A stretch of 64,000 nt of DNA from Larimichthys crocea (taxonomy: Eukaryota; Chordata; Actinopteri; Sciaenidae). Both the position numbers and the translations under genes were made by a program. How positions within the stretch are numbered: the first letter of the stretch is position 1; each line of letters opens with the position of its first letter. Below, in pieces: positions 24,401 through 39,100 of this stretch. The notes under the pieces are model-generated. The model was not told where the DNA came from, did no database searches, and was given only the letters and a program-made list of their open reading frames with translations. The stretch is taken from positions 14,558,278 to 14,622,277 of the forward strand of contig NC_040032.1 in NCBI RefSeq assembly GCF_000972845.2. Reading direction: 5' to 3'.

Positions 24401-27400
24401 GACCAATCTCTGTGTTATAGTGTTAGCAGGGCAGCACAGCAAACTGCCCGAGGCTTATATTGATGAGGAGTGGTGGCTATACACTTTCTCTCTGATGCAT
24501 CACACAGCTCTGTCTCCAAGTCTTTATTTCTACTACTTGGAGCCTCTTTCCACCTCAAATTCACTAGTAAAGAAGATGGATTAAATTACCAAACAAGAGT
24601 TTTTCACTGATGATCGATACCAAGCAGCCAGTGGAAAGATTAGTGAGGCTCGATCACGGTGGCTTTATCTAACCGGAGCTGACCGGCCTCCTTCACGCTG
24701 ACTGAGACATCGCTGATGAACATTGTCAAGTTATGCCGGAGGGATGAGAAGAAGATCCAAGTGGGCAGAGATGCAATAAACCCAAACAACTCCTCTGCAG
24801 CTCCTGGAACACACGCATATAGTACACATCCCTCTCCTGGCTATTATACAACGGGCATTACATAATTCAAACAGTTTGTGACTCTGTGAAAAAGACTTTT
24901 GAGGTGCCCTCCGTTACAAACACCCACTCAGCTCTTTGAAAGCAGGACCAGCAGAGGGAACAGGTACACACTCAAGCCGGCACCCCCGCCAGATCAACAC
25001 ATTATATTATCCTGCCAGGGACGTTTTAAAAAAAGGATTTGTCAAGATGAATTCAGCACGACACGCCGGTTATGCAACAGGCTGCTTCAAGCGGAGCAAT
25101 GCACAGATAGAAACGCAGAGAGCTGGAAAGAACATTGTTGTTATTATAATGTAAAATGGAACATTTAAGCAAGTAAAGTAGTTTGAAGGCTACTTTCAAC
25201 AACATAAGCAAACGTTATAAGAGTGCTCGATCAGTATACTTCACTGGATGTCGTGTTTTTGTAACCACAAAGCAGATTTACAGGCTGAGCTGTGCACTGA
25301 AACTTCTCCACAGAGGCTTCACATTCCTGGATGTGAGAAAGGGGGCAGAAGATCAAGTGGAAATGCTTTTAAGTCTGGCATGTAGCTCTGACAGCTTCTT
25401 CTTAATCCATCACTTTCAGGGTGGGAGGGACACATGCAGACCTGATGCACTGTTTCTCTATATTGTGTTAAGAGGTAACATCGATTGTTGTTTTAATAAT
25501 GAATCACATGGTTTTATAGATTATATGACCCAAAAGTCAAGAAGCCAAAACACAACTTTGAACTCACTCAACCTAATGGAGACTCTTTGTCGTAACTACT
25601 GAACATTCAGTCTGTTCCAAACTTACTGACTACATGTCAGCGAAAGAGCACAGATGCCTACACATCAGCTCAGAGCTGAGTGGATAAAGTTTATTCCTGA
25701 TGACATTGTGTGTGCTTATTTTACAATGGACTGCTAACTGTTAAAGCTCAATAATGGGTCGATAATGTTACCATCTGTCTGTAAAACTTGAACGCTCTAA
25801 GTTCTGCCATGTTTTTTTGTTGTTTTAGTGGTTGTTGTTTTTTTAGCCTGTTTAACTTCAGCATGTTGTGTGAATAAGTGGCTACTCGCCCAGGTTGGCA
25901 AGATGTTGGACTTAGGCTGAAATATTGTGACAGTCAAGAGAAACAGAGTCAACATCACATGCCATTTGAAGCCAACTATAATGAGAGCATTAGGTTGGAT
26001 GTTTTTTTTTTTTTATGTTGCTTTTTCTGAAGTTGCAGCGCTTTACACTGCGTTAGCTTTGCTGTTGTACAGAAGCCGGTTTTGCTCCATGATCCTCTCC
26101 GTTATGCATGTGTTACTGCTGTATGCAGACAAGCTGTCAAGGAAACAATTAAGTGGAAAATAAATTATTAAACTGCTTTTTTCTCCATCGATCACTCAAT
26201 TAGTTGAAGTGGCTACAATTTCAGCCAACCAAAGATATTCTCTGGTTGACTACAGCCTTTACTGGCATGTTGCTGCAGCGTCAGTCTGCTCTGCAGCACC
26301 AGAACTGGATTTGTTGAGGCCATAAACACGACATAATCACAATGGTTACAATGGCAATGAGCTCATCTTTCACACAGCTGACAATTTCAAAACATCCTCG
26401 CGAGGAGTCTCGAGAGTACTTAGAAATATTTCGCCCATATGAAAACAATTATATCATCATAATAATTTGTCTAATTTGTGGTAGCAAAGGGCCCGATACT
26501 GAAGTCCCAGGTTGAAAATTCAAGAAGGCAACAAAAAGATCTTTGTTTTTATGGCCACACAAGGGTTAAACAACATGTAGAGCCCACCTTATACCTATTA
26601 TCCTTCTATGCTTACATCATTTTGACTCATTACAGTGTAAGTATATCTGCCAAGTGAAGATAAACACCTGTCAAGGCTGCACATTTGTTCAGCAGAACTG
26701 GAGAAAAAACTGCAAACAGCGATAACACAAAAAAAACACTTTGGGACTTTAAAGAGCAGCAGGAGGGTTTCTGTTATTTACTGATAAAAATAATAAACAA
26801 ATTAGATAAGCGCCTGTGCCATTAGTACATTAGAACGGACTCAGAGTTCATGCGGCCAGCACAGCCCGAAAAAAGGGAAATGGGCAGTTTCGCCTCCCTC
26901 GCCCTGGGACAGGAAGTCATAAAGCAGGATCAAACGTCTGGCACTGCTGACAGTCCCGCCATATGAACGGCAGAATGTCATGGGAAGTCACGGACTCAAC
27001 AACAACTCAAAGCTTCGGCAATAACCCAAGTTATGAAAACTTGATCCATTGAAGGTAGCTGCAGGGCTGCAGAGCATGAGATTCTGTACATGAAGGTGAA
27101 AACAATCAATCAGACGAAGGTGCGCAGGTTTTGGACCATGACCTTAAAATTACAGACACAAACACTTTAAACTGATACAAATGAAAACCACATAAATCTC
27201 ACCTTTATTCTGCAGCAGCTGTCATGCACTTACAGGATGTTGTTGTTTATCTGCCTCTGTGCCTCTATGTTTAGACGTCATAAACTCAGCTCATGCTTAC
27301 ATTACGGTGACACAGTCTTGATAAGGTTACAGGCTAAAAGCACTATTTTATGGGAGCCTGTATTCACTTTAAACCTCCCCTTACAAGCCTGGGAACATTA

Positions 27401-29011
27401 CTATTAATAAATGAATTCTCCCTCAGCCAGCGGTTTTCATGTCCACTCATTTTTTTTTATTTTCTTGTCTAGCAGGCAAATTTACTATGCGTATTTGTGG
27501 CTGGGGGCTTTATCTCTTGACTCACCCATGAACATGGTTAGATCACAAATCAGATGCTTCTACAACACTCTGACCTGTAAAAACTGCACGCAGAAACCCA
27601 ACCCAAGAACAGCTGCACTGCCTCAAGCTACTGATCAAGAGTCAGCTACTGTTTCCTCCTCATACGGTGCAGAGGAAACACAAGCTAAGCTCTACGTATC
27701 AACCAAAGATTTGTGAAATTAACTGACTAACTTAATAAACTTTTCAGGCTTGGACCTAGCAGAAGCACACCTCAACAAGTGTGAGAGCCGCTGGGCTTTA
27801 GGAGGCAAGGAGAGCACACAGGGTAAAGACAGCTGACAGCTCTGACGCATAAACAGATATATTAGGTACATCTACAAAGGGCTCAAGGACAGGAGCATCC
27901 CAGGAATGAGTACACACACTCACAGCTCTTGGCGGACAGCGGCGGTAAGGCTCATCTTTCAAAAATCATTGGAATTTTTCAACAGGGATGTCAACGAACA
28001 ATAAAATGAAAAGAAAAAAAAAGGACTGGAAAATACTGACAGACAATATCAAAACCTCACATGACCGTGATGGTCAAACCATTTGCTTTGTTTTGTTTTG
28101 TTGCTCCGTCTCAACATCATTAGATCTGAACCACTTCTGCTGATACAAAATGTTGTTACTGGATGTTCTCCAGGACGGATAACCAAGATGTCAGTAATCC
28201 TTCAAACACATTATACTAACGGAGTCTTATGGGCACTCCTGGGGAAAACGTTTAGAGTGAAACTCTACACAGAGGACAGGATGTAGTAGGGAAGTGTGGT
28301 GAACTGGGAGATCACTGTGCAACACTAGAGGCCATCCAACCTTTTCGAGTGTTTGTAAAGCTTAAAGGAATAAGATGTTGCTTGATAGCTGACCCTGAGC
28401 TTTTCATTTCCACCATGCTAAAATTGTGTTTTCTCGAGATACTACAACGCACTTTGCATTACAACCACAATTCAGCATAAAACAAGAAAAACTCTGTCAA
28501 TAACTGTAATTATGTGTATTTCTGGTGCAGACCACTGCCCCACTGTCCTCCCCACCATATCTCCTTCTTCCTGGAAGAAACCAAACCTCATACAGGCCCC
28601 GCTGCCGATGAGCCATCCATCCTAATGAGGCGCAGAACCACAGTGGGCAAATACTTGCTCAATCTCAGACCCCAGCTATGGCCATATGGAAAGCATCGAA
28701 GTTCCTGCACAATCATCACGTCTAAACAAACAGCTGAGGAGAGCATTTTAACAGAGTGGCATTTGAGTAAACGCTACAGCTTCATAACTGTCCGACCCGA
28801 TCACCCGCTTCCCAGGGGCAGCGTGAGGTTCGAAACAAAAGCAGCCCCGAGCAAACGACAGCTATGGATGGAAATCCATCACATCTCGCTGCTGTCGGTC
28901 CCCCCGATTGGCCACATGAAAGCCAGAACGGGCTCTCCATGCTGGGACACAGTGTGTTGCTGAGGCCCATTTATTTTAATATGAGCCGAAAGGCTGCCAA
29001 TAACAACAAGA

Positions 29012-29065
<54 letters not shown>

Positions 29066-32000
29066 TGGAGAGAGGAGAAAGTATTCTGGTCTCACTGGGT
29101 ATTTGGGGATAAAAAAGACAGTCACATCTGGTGGTCAGAGATTTGGTTCTGGCAGCGATGTGAAATGTGATTAAGAAAGAAAGGAAGGCAGAGAGACACA
29201 GAGGGGAGTCTCTGTAGAGCTGATCCACCGGTCAACCAAGGACGAAGGAAGAAATAGAGGAAGAAAGAAGTGAGGCTGCTTTAAAGGAGCAGTTTGACAT
29301 TTATGGGAAATGCACTTATTTCGCTTTCTTGCAGAGAATAAGATGAGAGAATCGACTTTTCTCTCATATTAGTCTGTTTAATATACTGTAAAGCTGCAGC
29401 CAGCAGAAGGTAAGCTTAGCCTAACAAACGTCATTAGGGAGCTTTAGGGGGTGGTAAGCATTTCTTATTTTAGCTTTGAACAGAGCCAGGTTGGCTGTTT
29501 CCCCAATTTAACTTTTTCGGCTAATCGGAAAGAAATCAAGTGAAGAATTTCCCAAAATAACTAATAATTAAATAGTAAATTAATACTCTTACTCTGACGA
29601 CATAACTGTTAAAAAACACTTGGTTAAGATCACGGTAAATGGTTTGTACTATAGCGCCTTTCTTGTCTTTGCTTTTACACTACTACACATCTTATTGACC
29701 CATTCATACAATGGCGGCATTGGCTGCCAACTGCTCACCGCATTAGGAGCTAACTATTCACACACATTCACGAACCAATGGCGCGGCCTTCGGGAACAAT
29801 TTGAGGTTCAGCATCTTCAGACACTTTCACATGCAGATTTGGGGAGCCGGGGATCGAACCACCGATCATCTGATTAGCGGACACCTGCCTCCTGAGCCAC
29901 AGCCGCCCTCTAAATGGAAGGAAGGTAGCAAACATGGTTGGATCCCTCCAAAGTTACGACTTGTTAAGGTTTGGGGACTTTGATAACAGTTAGAGAACAA
30001 CGGTGGCTATGGTTACAAGAGACCGTTGACTGTCGGTTGGATACAGGAAACAAACTAATCTCTCCAACGTTTTGTTGACCTATCCATCCATCGACAGCTT
30101 CCTTTTTGCAGCCTCTGTAGCTTTATGATAACATCGTCCTTCTTCCTCTTTTGCTCCTGACAGACCCCGGCGTTACCCCGGCGACTAGCCGGGTTTTGTC
30201 ACCTGAATGTAAGCAGAGATGTTTTTTGTGCATTTGGTGGAACAACATGAGGCAAAAAAATTAATTATACTTTGAGGAGTTTACTACATTACGCTTTATA
30301 CTCACATAAACCCTGGTTGACCCAATTCCCATGATAATATACTCCTTCAGATTATGTCTTCTATGAATTTTATATCATAAAGATTTAATTACCAGCCTAA
30401 AGCAAAACCTGCTAATAGATCAAAGGGGACACAATCATCTCCAGACTTTAAACACAAACACATTCATCCACTGACCACCGAGGGATTTCACAGACCCACA
30501 GCTGAGGCGAACCCTCCACGGGCTGAACCTCATGAAACAAGCTTTGCCCCTCGGGGAGTCCGACTGGGGTGGCGTGATGAGGTGAAATCTCTTCCCTCCC
30601 AATGTCATCTGTTGTCTATAAATCCACAGCTTGAGAGCAGCAAGGCAATAAACACCGGGTTTATCTTGTGAAACAGTGATTCCTCTTTGATATTGAATAA
30701 AATAGATTTTGTCACTTTTAGCAGGCTGCTGGCAGTAGTTGCCTGCTATGAAAACACAATAAGACTTGATTGTTTTAAACACAGCAGGGCGAGAAAGACA
30801 GCGAGGAGTTGGGGTGTTAACAAAGGTCTACTTGTCATCATTAATAACCACTTCTTGCTTCTCTCTAACTGCAGAGCCTCTTCATTATTCCCTTCAAGTC
30901 TCCGAAAGCTACTGAGCAGCTGAAACAATACGAGAAGCGCTGGGAAATGTTAATAACAACCGGGCTACCTGATCCTCATTGGTCCAAACGGAAAGCTCAA
31001 GCTCATGTGGCCCAGGCTGAGAAGCTCTTATCAGCTCTCAGTGTTATCTGAGCGCACAAATTGACAGCTTCTGTGTTCAAATATGACACTCTTTGTATTC
31101 GCTGACCCTCCTCCACTTCAGACCGTTTCCAATTATTTTCGAACCCGCACTCTTCCGCAAGACAAAAGGGCGGTAGTAAATGCGCGGAGACATTCACAGT
31201 GTCTCTCTGGAGAGCATTTAATTTCTCAGCCTGTGATGAGCTCCTTTGTTCCCACTTTAACTCTCAGCATCACATAATTGGCCACCATCTGGGGTTCCTC
31301 ATTCCTATTGTCCTCCTCCATATCTTTCTCTTCTAACTGAGCTCTCCACATGTGCTGCATATGTATGTTCATGGTAGGAAATCATACATCTGTTGTCAAT
31401 CGCTCGTACTTCCCTGAAACATTATGTAATGTTATAATGAGGACCAATTACAAAGCCAGCTTGCCCTCTACATCTCTGAGGTCCACTGGAGAGCAATGTG
31501 TTTGTATTTTCTGCTGGAAAAATAAAAGAGGAGGATAAAGACATGTGAAGGGGGTCATACGGAGACCCTTTTGCCTTTAAATGGTCTTTTTATATTCTCA
31601 CTTTAGTCTTTCACAGGGTCTCCAGACATCCAACGAACTACAACAAAGCTCTTCCTACACGGGTCACAGTTCACTCTTTATACTTGGCTGAATCAAAAGT
31701 CTGTCCAACGCCTCCGACTTGTCCAGCAGCTGAGATTTTAACCGGTTCTGGCATCTCTTTAGTCGTAAATGATTAGATCCAGAATTTCAGTTTCATAACC
31801 GGTTTTGGCTCGAGGGATGGCAATGTGGGTTTGTGAATACAACCCGCCACTTTGGGTCCAGGCTGAAATATCTCAAGAATTATTGGATGGATGACCGTGA
31901 AATTTTGTACAGACATCCACGATTCCCAGAGGATGAAGCCTACTCACTCTGGTGGCTTATGTCACCATGAGGTTTGGCAGTTTGGGTTTTTTTTTTGTGA

Positions 32001-33106
32001 ATGTCTCAACAACCATTGGATGGATTGTCATGAAATGTGGCTCTGACATTCATGGCTCCCTCAAGATAAATTTGAACGTGTTTTTTGGTTTGTCTGATGT
32101 TTTGGTCAGTGATTTAAGTAATGATGGAGGAGACTACAGAGACTGACCTACTGCTCAGAATAGAAATGTACTTAGATTACTTGCTCTACATGGTTAACTG
32201 CTTTTAGAAATGCAACTGTTTACAAGCTCAGGACAGTACAACATTTGGTTTTACTGCTATTATTTGATGGAAATACACTACAATTACTCATTCTTGCCTT
32301 TTCCTCCCAGCCTTGAACGATTCCAAGGAAAAACTGAACAAAAGCATCAAGCTGGGTGACAAATGTTGATCAAATGTGACTGTTTCGTCTTCACACTCAA
32401 TCAGTTTGGCAGGTCGGGGATTTTTCCTATTCTACTCACAAAGAGAGAAAAGAAGTGTGTACCTGCACCTCTGCATGATCTAAGAAGTGCGCATAGCTGT
32501 TCAGGGCGTGCATATCCCAAGCGGTAGGGAGTGGATGTTTTAAGTGCGAACAAAGGCTGTCTAAGTGAGGGTTGTGACGGAGGAGCTTCTTTGTGGTAAG
32601 ATGACAAGGAAAGACTAAAATAAAAAAAATAAAAAAAAGCTGCGATCAGCTCCACTGATCAAGGATCGTCTGATGAGGAAGTCGGCTTAATTGGGACTCA
32701 TCAATAAATTTTTTAAAAAGCACCATATGCTCAAACACAGGCAGACGATGAGGGATGAGCCTCATTAAAAGGAGATGGTGAAAAAATGAAACTATCGGGA
32801 CCATAAAGAATAAAATAAGTGGCTTTAGGAGTGAGGGGCCATGAGGATTTGGACGATCCATCTACAACCCCCACCCCAACGTACACAAACACACGACAAG
32901 CCAGACAAAGGAGACGCAAGCTAATAAACACCAGGTAATGTAGCAGGCTGAAGTTATTGATATCATTTACAATCCATTAGCCCATCACCCATTTGGGTGT
33001 GTATGCGAGTCTGGTTTGTCCCCAGGGGGGCTGAACACACAACGCACAGTCTCATCTGTTAATGTTGTTGACAGCTGTGCGTATATATGTATACATATAT
33101 ATATGA

Positions 33107-33146
<40 letters not shown>

Positions 33147-36100
33147 GTGCATGGCCGCAGGGGGTGTGCAGGGCGGAAACATGACAGATCACAGCCCTAA
33201 ATGACAGGGGGCAGAAACAAAATAGATGATACTAACCGTTAGACACTAATTTATATTAATGCCAACACACTGAAGCATGAACACACGCATACGCACACAT
33301 ACACACACACACCCTCATTAAAAACCACTGAGCTCCATTCTCAAAACAAACACTACATGAAATAGCACCACTCTGCATGCCCCACAGGCAAGACATTTTT
33401 AACAGATAGTACATAGGAAAAAAACTCTTGGGAGTCTTGGGCAACGGCAAGCAAAAGAAAGATTTGTTTTTTAATTTATAAAATATAGAGAATCCAAAAA
33501 TATCTTCAATTTGAGTTGATTTTATTGCCAATTTCTCCATCTGCTTCCATAGAAATTTCAGTTTCTTAACTGGTCATACTGTTTATATTACTAAATGCAC
33601 TCCCCAGGCTTCATTTCATTCTCACGACAGTCTGACGTTGGCATGATGTTTGATTGAGCGCTGAGAGATTAGATCAGAACTTGAGGGCTGCACTTTCTGC
33701 ACTGGCTGAGTGCCACTCGTCCACAAGTTTCACCACCAACTCTCCAGATGGCGAGCCTGCTATTAGACCAAACAACGGCACTTTCACCAATAAACCCCCT
33801 TACATAGCATGTAAATGTCAAACTTTGCATCTAATGCTTCTTGTAGAGGAAAGTGCTTCGGCTCTTAAGTGGGAGCGAGAGTGCAGATAGATGTTCGCCC
33901 TCAAGCTTTACAACCCCTCTGCACCCGTAGTTTTACAGCGGCGGCTAATGCGTGTACCCCTGTCCAGCTACTCAGTTTTTGGAGAGGGAGCTAAGAGCTG
34001 CCAGGAAGAAACAGCTTCATCGGCCCTTTCTCTTTTCACTACTAGTGTCCAACTTCTCTGGCGCCCATTATCTCTGGGAAGACATTCAAAACTATCAGGT
34101 TACTGCTCATTGAGGGCTCTGCTCAACCCAGGAGAACAAACCAATAAAAACAACCCCCAACGTCGCGTAGAGGGAGGTGCACAAGTGTTTGGGTTTTGGG
34201 AAGGAGAGGGGAGGGAGACGGCTGAGAGGTTGAGGAGGCTTCATTCTGCTGGGGACGTTACTGGAGATGTGACAAGACATGATAAAGGAAGGAATAATAA
34301 GATCATCAGATGCAGCTGCAGCAACAAGCAACGTACAGGACACTGCAGGGAACATGTGGTTCCTCTGAAAACACACAGTGTGAGATAAGAAACACAATGA
34401 GGATGCCATTCAGTCCAGGCCACGTGGTTTTGGCTGTGAGCTTACCAATGTGCAGCCTGGGGCCTGACAGTGCCTACTTTGGACGAGAGTCATTCTTTAA
34501 ATTCCAATAATTTGGGGTGCTCTGGGGGGATTGTGAGGATGTAAACAGTACACTGCGCTGTGTTCTGGCTGCTCTGTGACCGCTGGAGCTGATCACAACC
34601 ATTCTAGAGAATGATTGTGATCCTACTAGAAGCACGAAGCAGATCAAGCTGGCTCGAAGTCAGACAAAGAAACGACACAGAGAATCTGGTCAATTTTCAA
34701 AATAAAACACCCTGTGCAGACTATAAAAGACAAGAGGGAAACTATTCAACTATGTAGCCTAATTACTCATGGTAAAAGCACATAAACCAAGAAATATAAC
34801 CATGTTGAGAAAGTTAAAGTCTGGTGGCCTCGCTCGTAGTGGGGTTTGAACCCATTCTCAACTTCAGGATTTACAAGGAGCTTCTTTTTCTCTATTTATA
34901 AGTTTATAGACGTTTCTTTGTGATCGGCATCAGAGATAATGATCCTCAAGAATATGTGTATCATATCTTCATATTTGGTTGAGCTATGACTCCACGATGG
35001 AGCACACATTTTAATCTAAATTGCTGCAGTCAGGCACCAAAAATTTAAATGTACCGTAACTGCCTTCGTGAGCTGTGTGTCACAGCCACTGCTGCAGCTC
35101 CAACATGTTGATAACGTGTCCAAACTACAATAACCAACTTAATAACCTCTGCTTCAAGAAAAATTACAAATCTATACCCTTAAGAAACAGGTTAATTAAA
35201 GTAAAAATCACATATTGTCTCTCTAACCAGTCCTCCAACGTGTGACAGACTAAATGACTGAAGGTGCTGTTGGGTGCAGGAAAGACAACACGCTGTTCCT
35301 CTGATAAGACGAGTAATAAAAGCCCTAAGAGGTGAGCCCAGGGGAGGCTGGGATGGGGAGGGCTGGGTTAGCAGATGAAAGCATTGCTGACTCCGGGTCG
35401 TATGATGTGTTCCCTGCTACACAAAGCACTGAGACTGTTAACCTAAACAGTTACATAACTGGTCCTCTGGAGACGAATATTGCGAGCTACAGCCGACACC
35501 TAAGGGTCGTGTGGGAGAACTTGCACAGCGCATGAGGCAGACCATGAGATTGTTTGCACTGTGACCAAATACAACCATGGCAACCACAAATCTGTGAAGC
35601 ATCACACAGCCAATTAATAAAAGAAAAGCTAATCTTGTGTCAACATCTGACCGCAGAAATAATAAAAGTTTCCGATTGTAACTGAGGTCACACCAGCGAT
35701 TACACAGCAACGATATCAGTGACTAGTGAAATAAATAAATGAAGATCACAGACTGGAGGCAGCACTTTGGGAGCTGATACTGATCAATCTTCCGAATCGT
35801 CTGCTCAGAGACATTTAGGAATCCATTTGTGTTGCCAGTTTGAGAGACAGCGGGAGTGTAACCCCGCCATTGTTGCCATTTAATGGAGGATTAGCAACGT
35901 GACCTCAGAGATCAGAGGTTATCTGCTCGGAGGATGTCAACTCAGTGAAGGGCTGGAAATAAATGGTGGTATTTTCCCCTGTGGACAAGCAACTCAATCA
36001 AGCCAGAATGTGAGTGTGTGTGCATCACAACAATATACATCTATCCTGCACATAAACACATAACATTTACCGGATACAACATCAACAATCCTACAGGTTT

Positions 36101-39100
36101 CCTTGGACATTATCCAAATTGGATCTCTGGCCCAAATCATCTTCTGATGACAGAAGCGATCAACTTTCTCATCGGTAACAAAGTGAAGTAACAGCAGTGG
36201 GTTAAAAAAAAAAAAAAGAAAACTTCCAGCCCAATATGCCCATTTACGGTCAGTCAGTATTCCACAAGCTTGTTAAATAAATCAGAAGGTCTCCAGAGAG
36301 GAAAGCAAAACACTGAGGGCTCCTTCTAAACTCAGCTTCACCAGCAAAGCAAACAGCTCGGGTCCAAGTCAAAGTCTCCTTAGGTATGCACTCTGGACTG
36401 TGGAGTAGACTGATGTCCCTCTGGCTAATTCTTGTACAAACGCTATAAACGTATGACATGAGATATCAGCGTAATGCGATGAAACATGTCTCTAAATCAA
36501 AACCTTAACACTCCACAGTCTCTTTAATCAGGATTTCCTCATGTTTTAGTTACAATAAATCAAAACTACAATCAGACGGAAACGAGATTTCAACTTTGGG
36601 GGTAAAGTTTATCTTAAGAAAACATTTTCTGGTTCATGGATTATCCATACTACATCCAGAGCCTCAAGATAATATAAGGGGGCAACAATGATTTCAGCCT
36701 TCATTTGTGGTGCAGATATATATTAATAGGCCAACTGTGTATTTATGGATGGTGGCAGTACCCATAGCTTCAGTGTATTGTGCAACCCTGGATGAGCAGT
36801 GTTATTGATAGCACTGATTTGTAAAGCTGCAACTATTTTCATGATCGATACATCTGTTGTTTAGTCTCTCGACTGTGAAGAGTCAAATATTTAGTTTGTT
36901 GCCATCATCTATGACGAAGAAAAGTATAACATCTTCACGTTTAAGAGGCTGGAACCAGCAAATACTTTGCATTTTTGCTTTTAGGATGACCTTTTAGGAT
37001 GATAACAATTATTTGCCAATTCATTTTCTCTTCATGGACTGACTAATTTACTGTTTGTTTGCAGCTCTACGCAGTTGATGCCCTTCTTTCTCTACCAACT
37101 CCACGCCCACAATCCCATCAATCCTCTCTACAGTACACACTCACACACCAATCCCACCCTCTCAGAGTCTGGGAGAGAACATGCCATTCTCTATTTCCAT
37201 TTCTATCCCCCCCTATCTATTTTCCCCTTCTCACAGAGAGCCAGCAAACATGGTCTATTTATTTATTTGTTGTTTTTTTTGGCTGTTGTTGGCCAGAAGT
37301 GGATGTTCCCAGCAGCAGCAGCAGCAGCATTCGTCTCTCTGACTGGCAGTCGTGTCATGAGAGGGGTGGGTTTTTACTGTCATGTAAGATACAACGCTGA
37401 CCTGATGATGAATCACTGTACCTCATGTGGAAAGATGGGATGGCTTTAAGGTTTTTCAAGTGTTTTTCGTAGCAACCTTAGAAGGAGAAACCCTTCTTGA
37501 TAGGAAAGAGACACCACTAGATGAAAAATCCTACTCCACTGATCCTTCAGGGAAGTAAATAGTTCAATATTCATCTGTGTGGTTCTGCGATTCTGAAATC
37601 TGTTCTATGTAACAATCCGTTTAAAAAAGGCCAAACTAACCAACACCAAATATATATTGTATGTATGTTCTGCCAGAGCTCGCTCACTCTCATTCACTGT
37701 ATATGTCACTCAACCACTGCTTGCTCTCCCTGTCTCTGTCTTAAACCATCGCACACAAAAACTAAAGACAAACTTCTTTGCGTCACTATTTTGCAGTGTA
37801 AATTGCAGCTGGACACAGATCTAGAAGCTGGGTACCTGAAATAAACAAAGTCAGAACACAACAGGTAAAGTATCAGAGTTTAGTCCATGAATCCACCCAT
37901 TTCAGAGACATTTCGGGTTGACTGTGGAAGTTTTACTGAACTGAGCGTCTGATTGGCGGCCACGGCGTGACATCGGGCTGCGTTTTTTCCAAAAATTCAG
38001 TCTGGCTCAACTTCTCCACTGCAGGTCGGTGCATTTTTTGGTGGCAGCCCACACTGCCGCAGCCAAAATGGATGATCAGCACTTAAATCAAAGGAAAAAC
38101 TTGTGTTTTCGCTGCACCCTTAGTAAGGTTTAATTATTTTATACCCCACTATACTCAAAAGATTCATAAATATCCACAGATTTCCTTCATCTCCATATAG
38201 TAGCTGTTAATTACTTTAGAAATATCCAAGGTCGTAATAAGAGGGAACTCAATGCCACGTTAAGATGCGTATAGATCTGACACAGAGGTACGCCGATGTG
38301 CTGCACGCTGTTATTCCCTATTTACACTTCAGAGGGAGTCCAAGGCAACACTCAAGGACAAAACAATAAAGCTGAATAAGAACAGCATTGAAGGTGATGG
38401 TGACAAAGAGGGAACGCTACAACAAACATGTCGTGTTTTTATTTCATAGACTGAAAGATAGACGACAGGAAGAGGAGTCTGAGGAGAAAACAACATAAGA
38501 TTCGTAAGAAGCGTCCTTTTCTTTGAAATGTCACGTTATGTGAGTGATTCATGTTTGCCCCACTTTCTGTCTACGTTAGACAGGAGATTTGTATTCCCTG
38601 TGCAACTCGTCACTGATACTGCTTTTACCTACCACTACAGATGTTATTCTACATGCAGCGGCAACAAACAAAACTCGAATGAGTGAAATCATTTGTGTTC
38701 AGTTCAGAGAGTTAAAAAGAAGCAGGTTCAGAAATAACCTGCTATAAGCTTACTTGGCATCACTTGAGAAAAACACGAGGACATTAATTGATGATTGAGA
38801 TGAACTGAGAGCAGATAAAACCTTCACTTGACCCGAAATCACGAGGCGAAACTCCATCGATTACAGAGAAACCTGCACCGGCAGTAATTGGACAGAACCG
38901 CAGGGGAAAAAGACAGGAGTCAAGCTTCACTTGACCGAACATATTTTCCATAGAGGTTCTGGAAAACTTGGAAATATGACTCCTAGGGAGGCTGCCCTGC
39001 AAAACCTAAACACCGACACAGAGCTTTCAGCCCAGATACCACAAGAAACCACAAATTCTACTGTACAGGCAGGATCTCGTTAACAAGACTGAAAAGGGAT

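Noticed and set aside
25183..25602. Plus-strand open frame of 139 codons in the large intron
   Set aside because: No recognisable motif or domain, ordinary intron composition and no splice-supported extension.
33891..34388. Plus-strand open frame of 165 codons
   Set aside because: No domain or motif recognised; codons look random and there is no paired exon.
34825..34865. B-box-like GGGTTTGAACCC, suggestive of a tRNA
   Set aside because: No A box, acceptor stem or anticodon stem can be folded around it.
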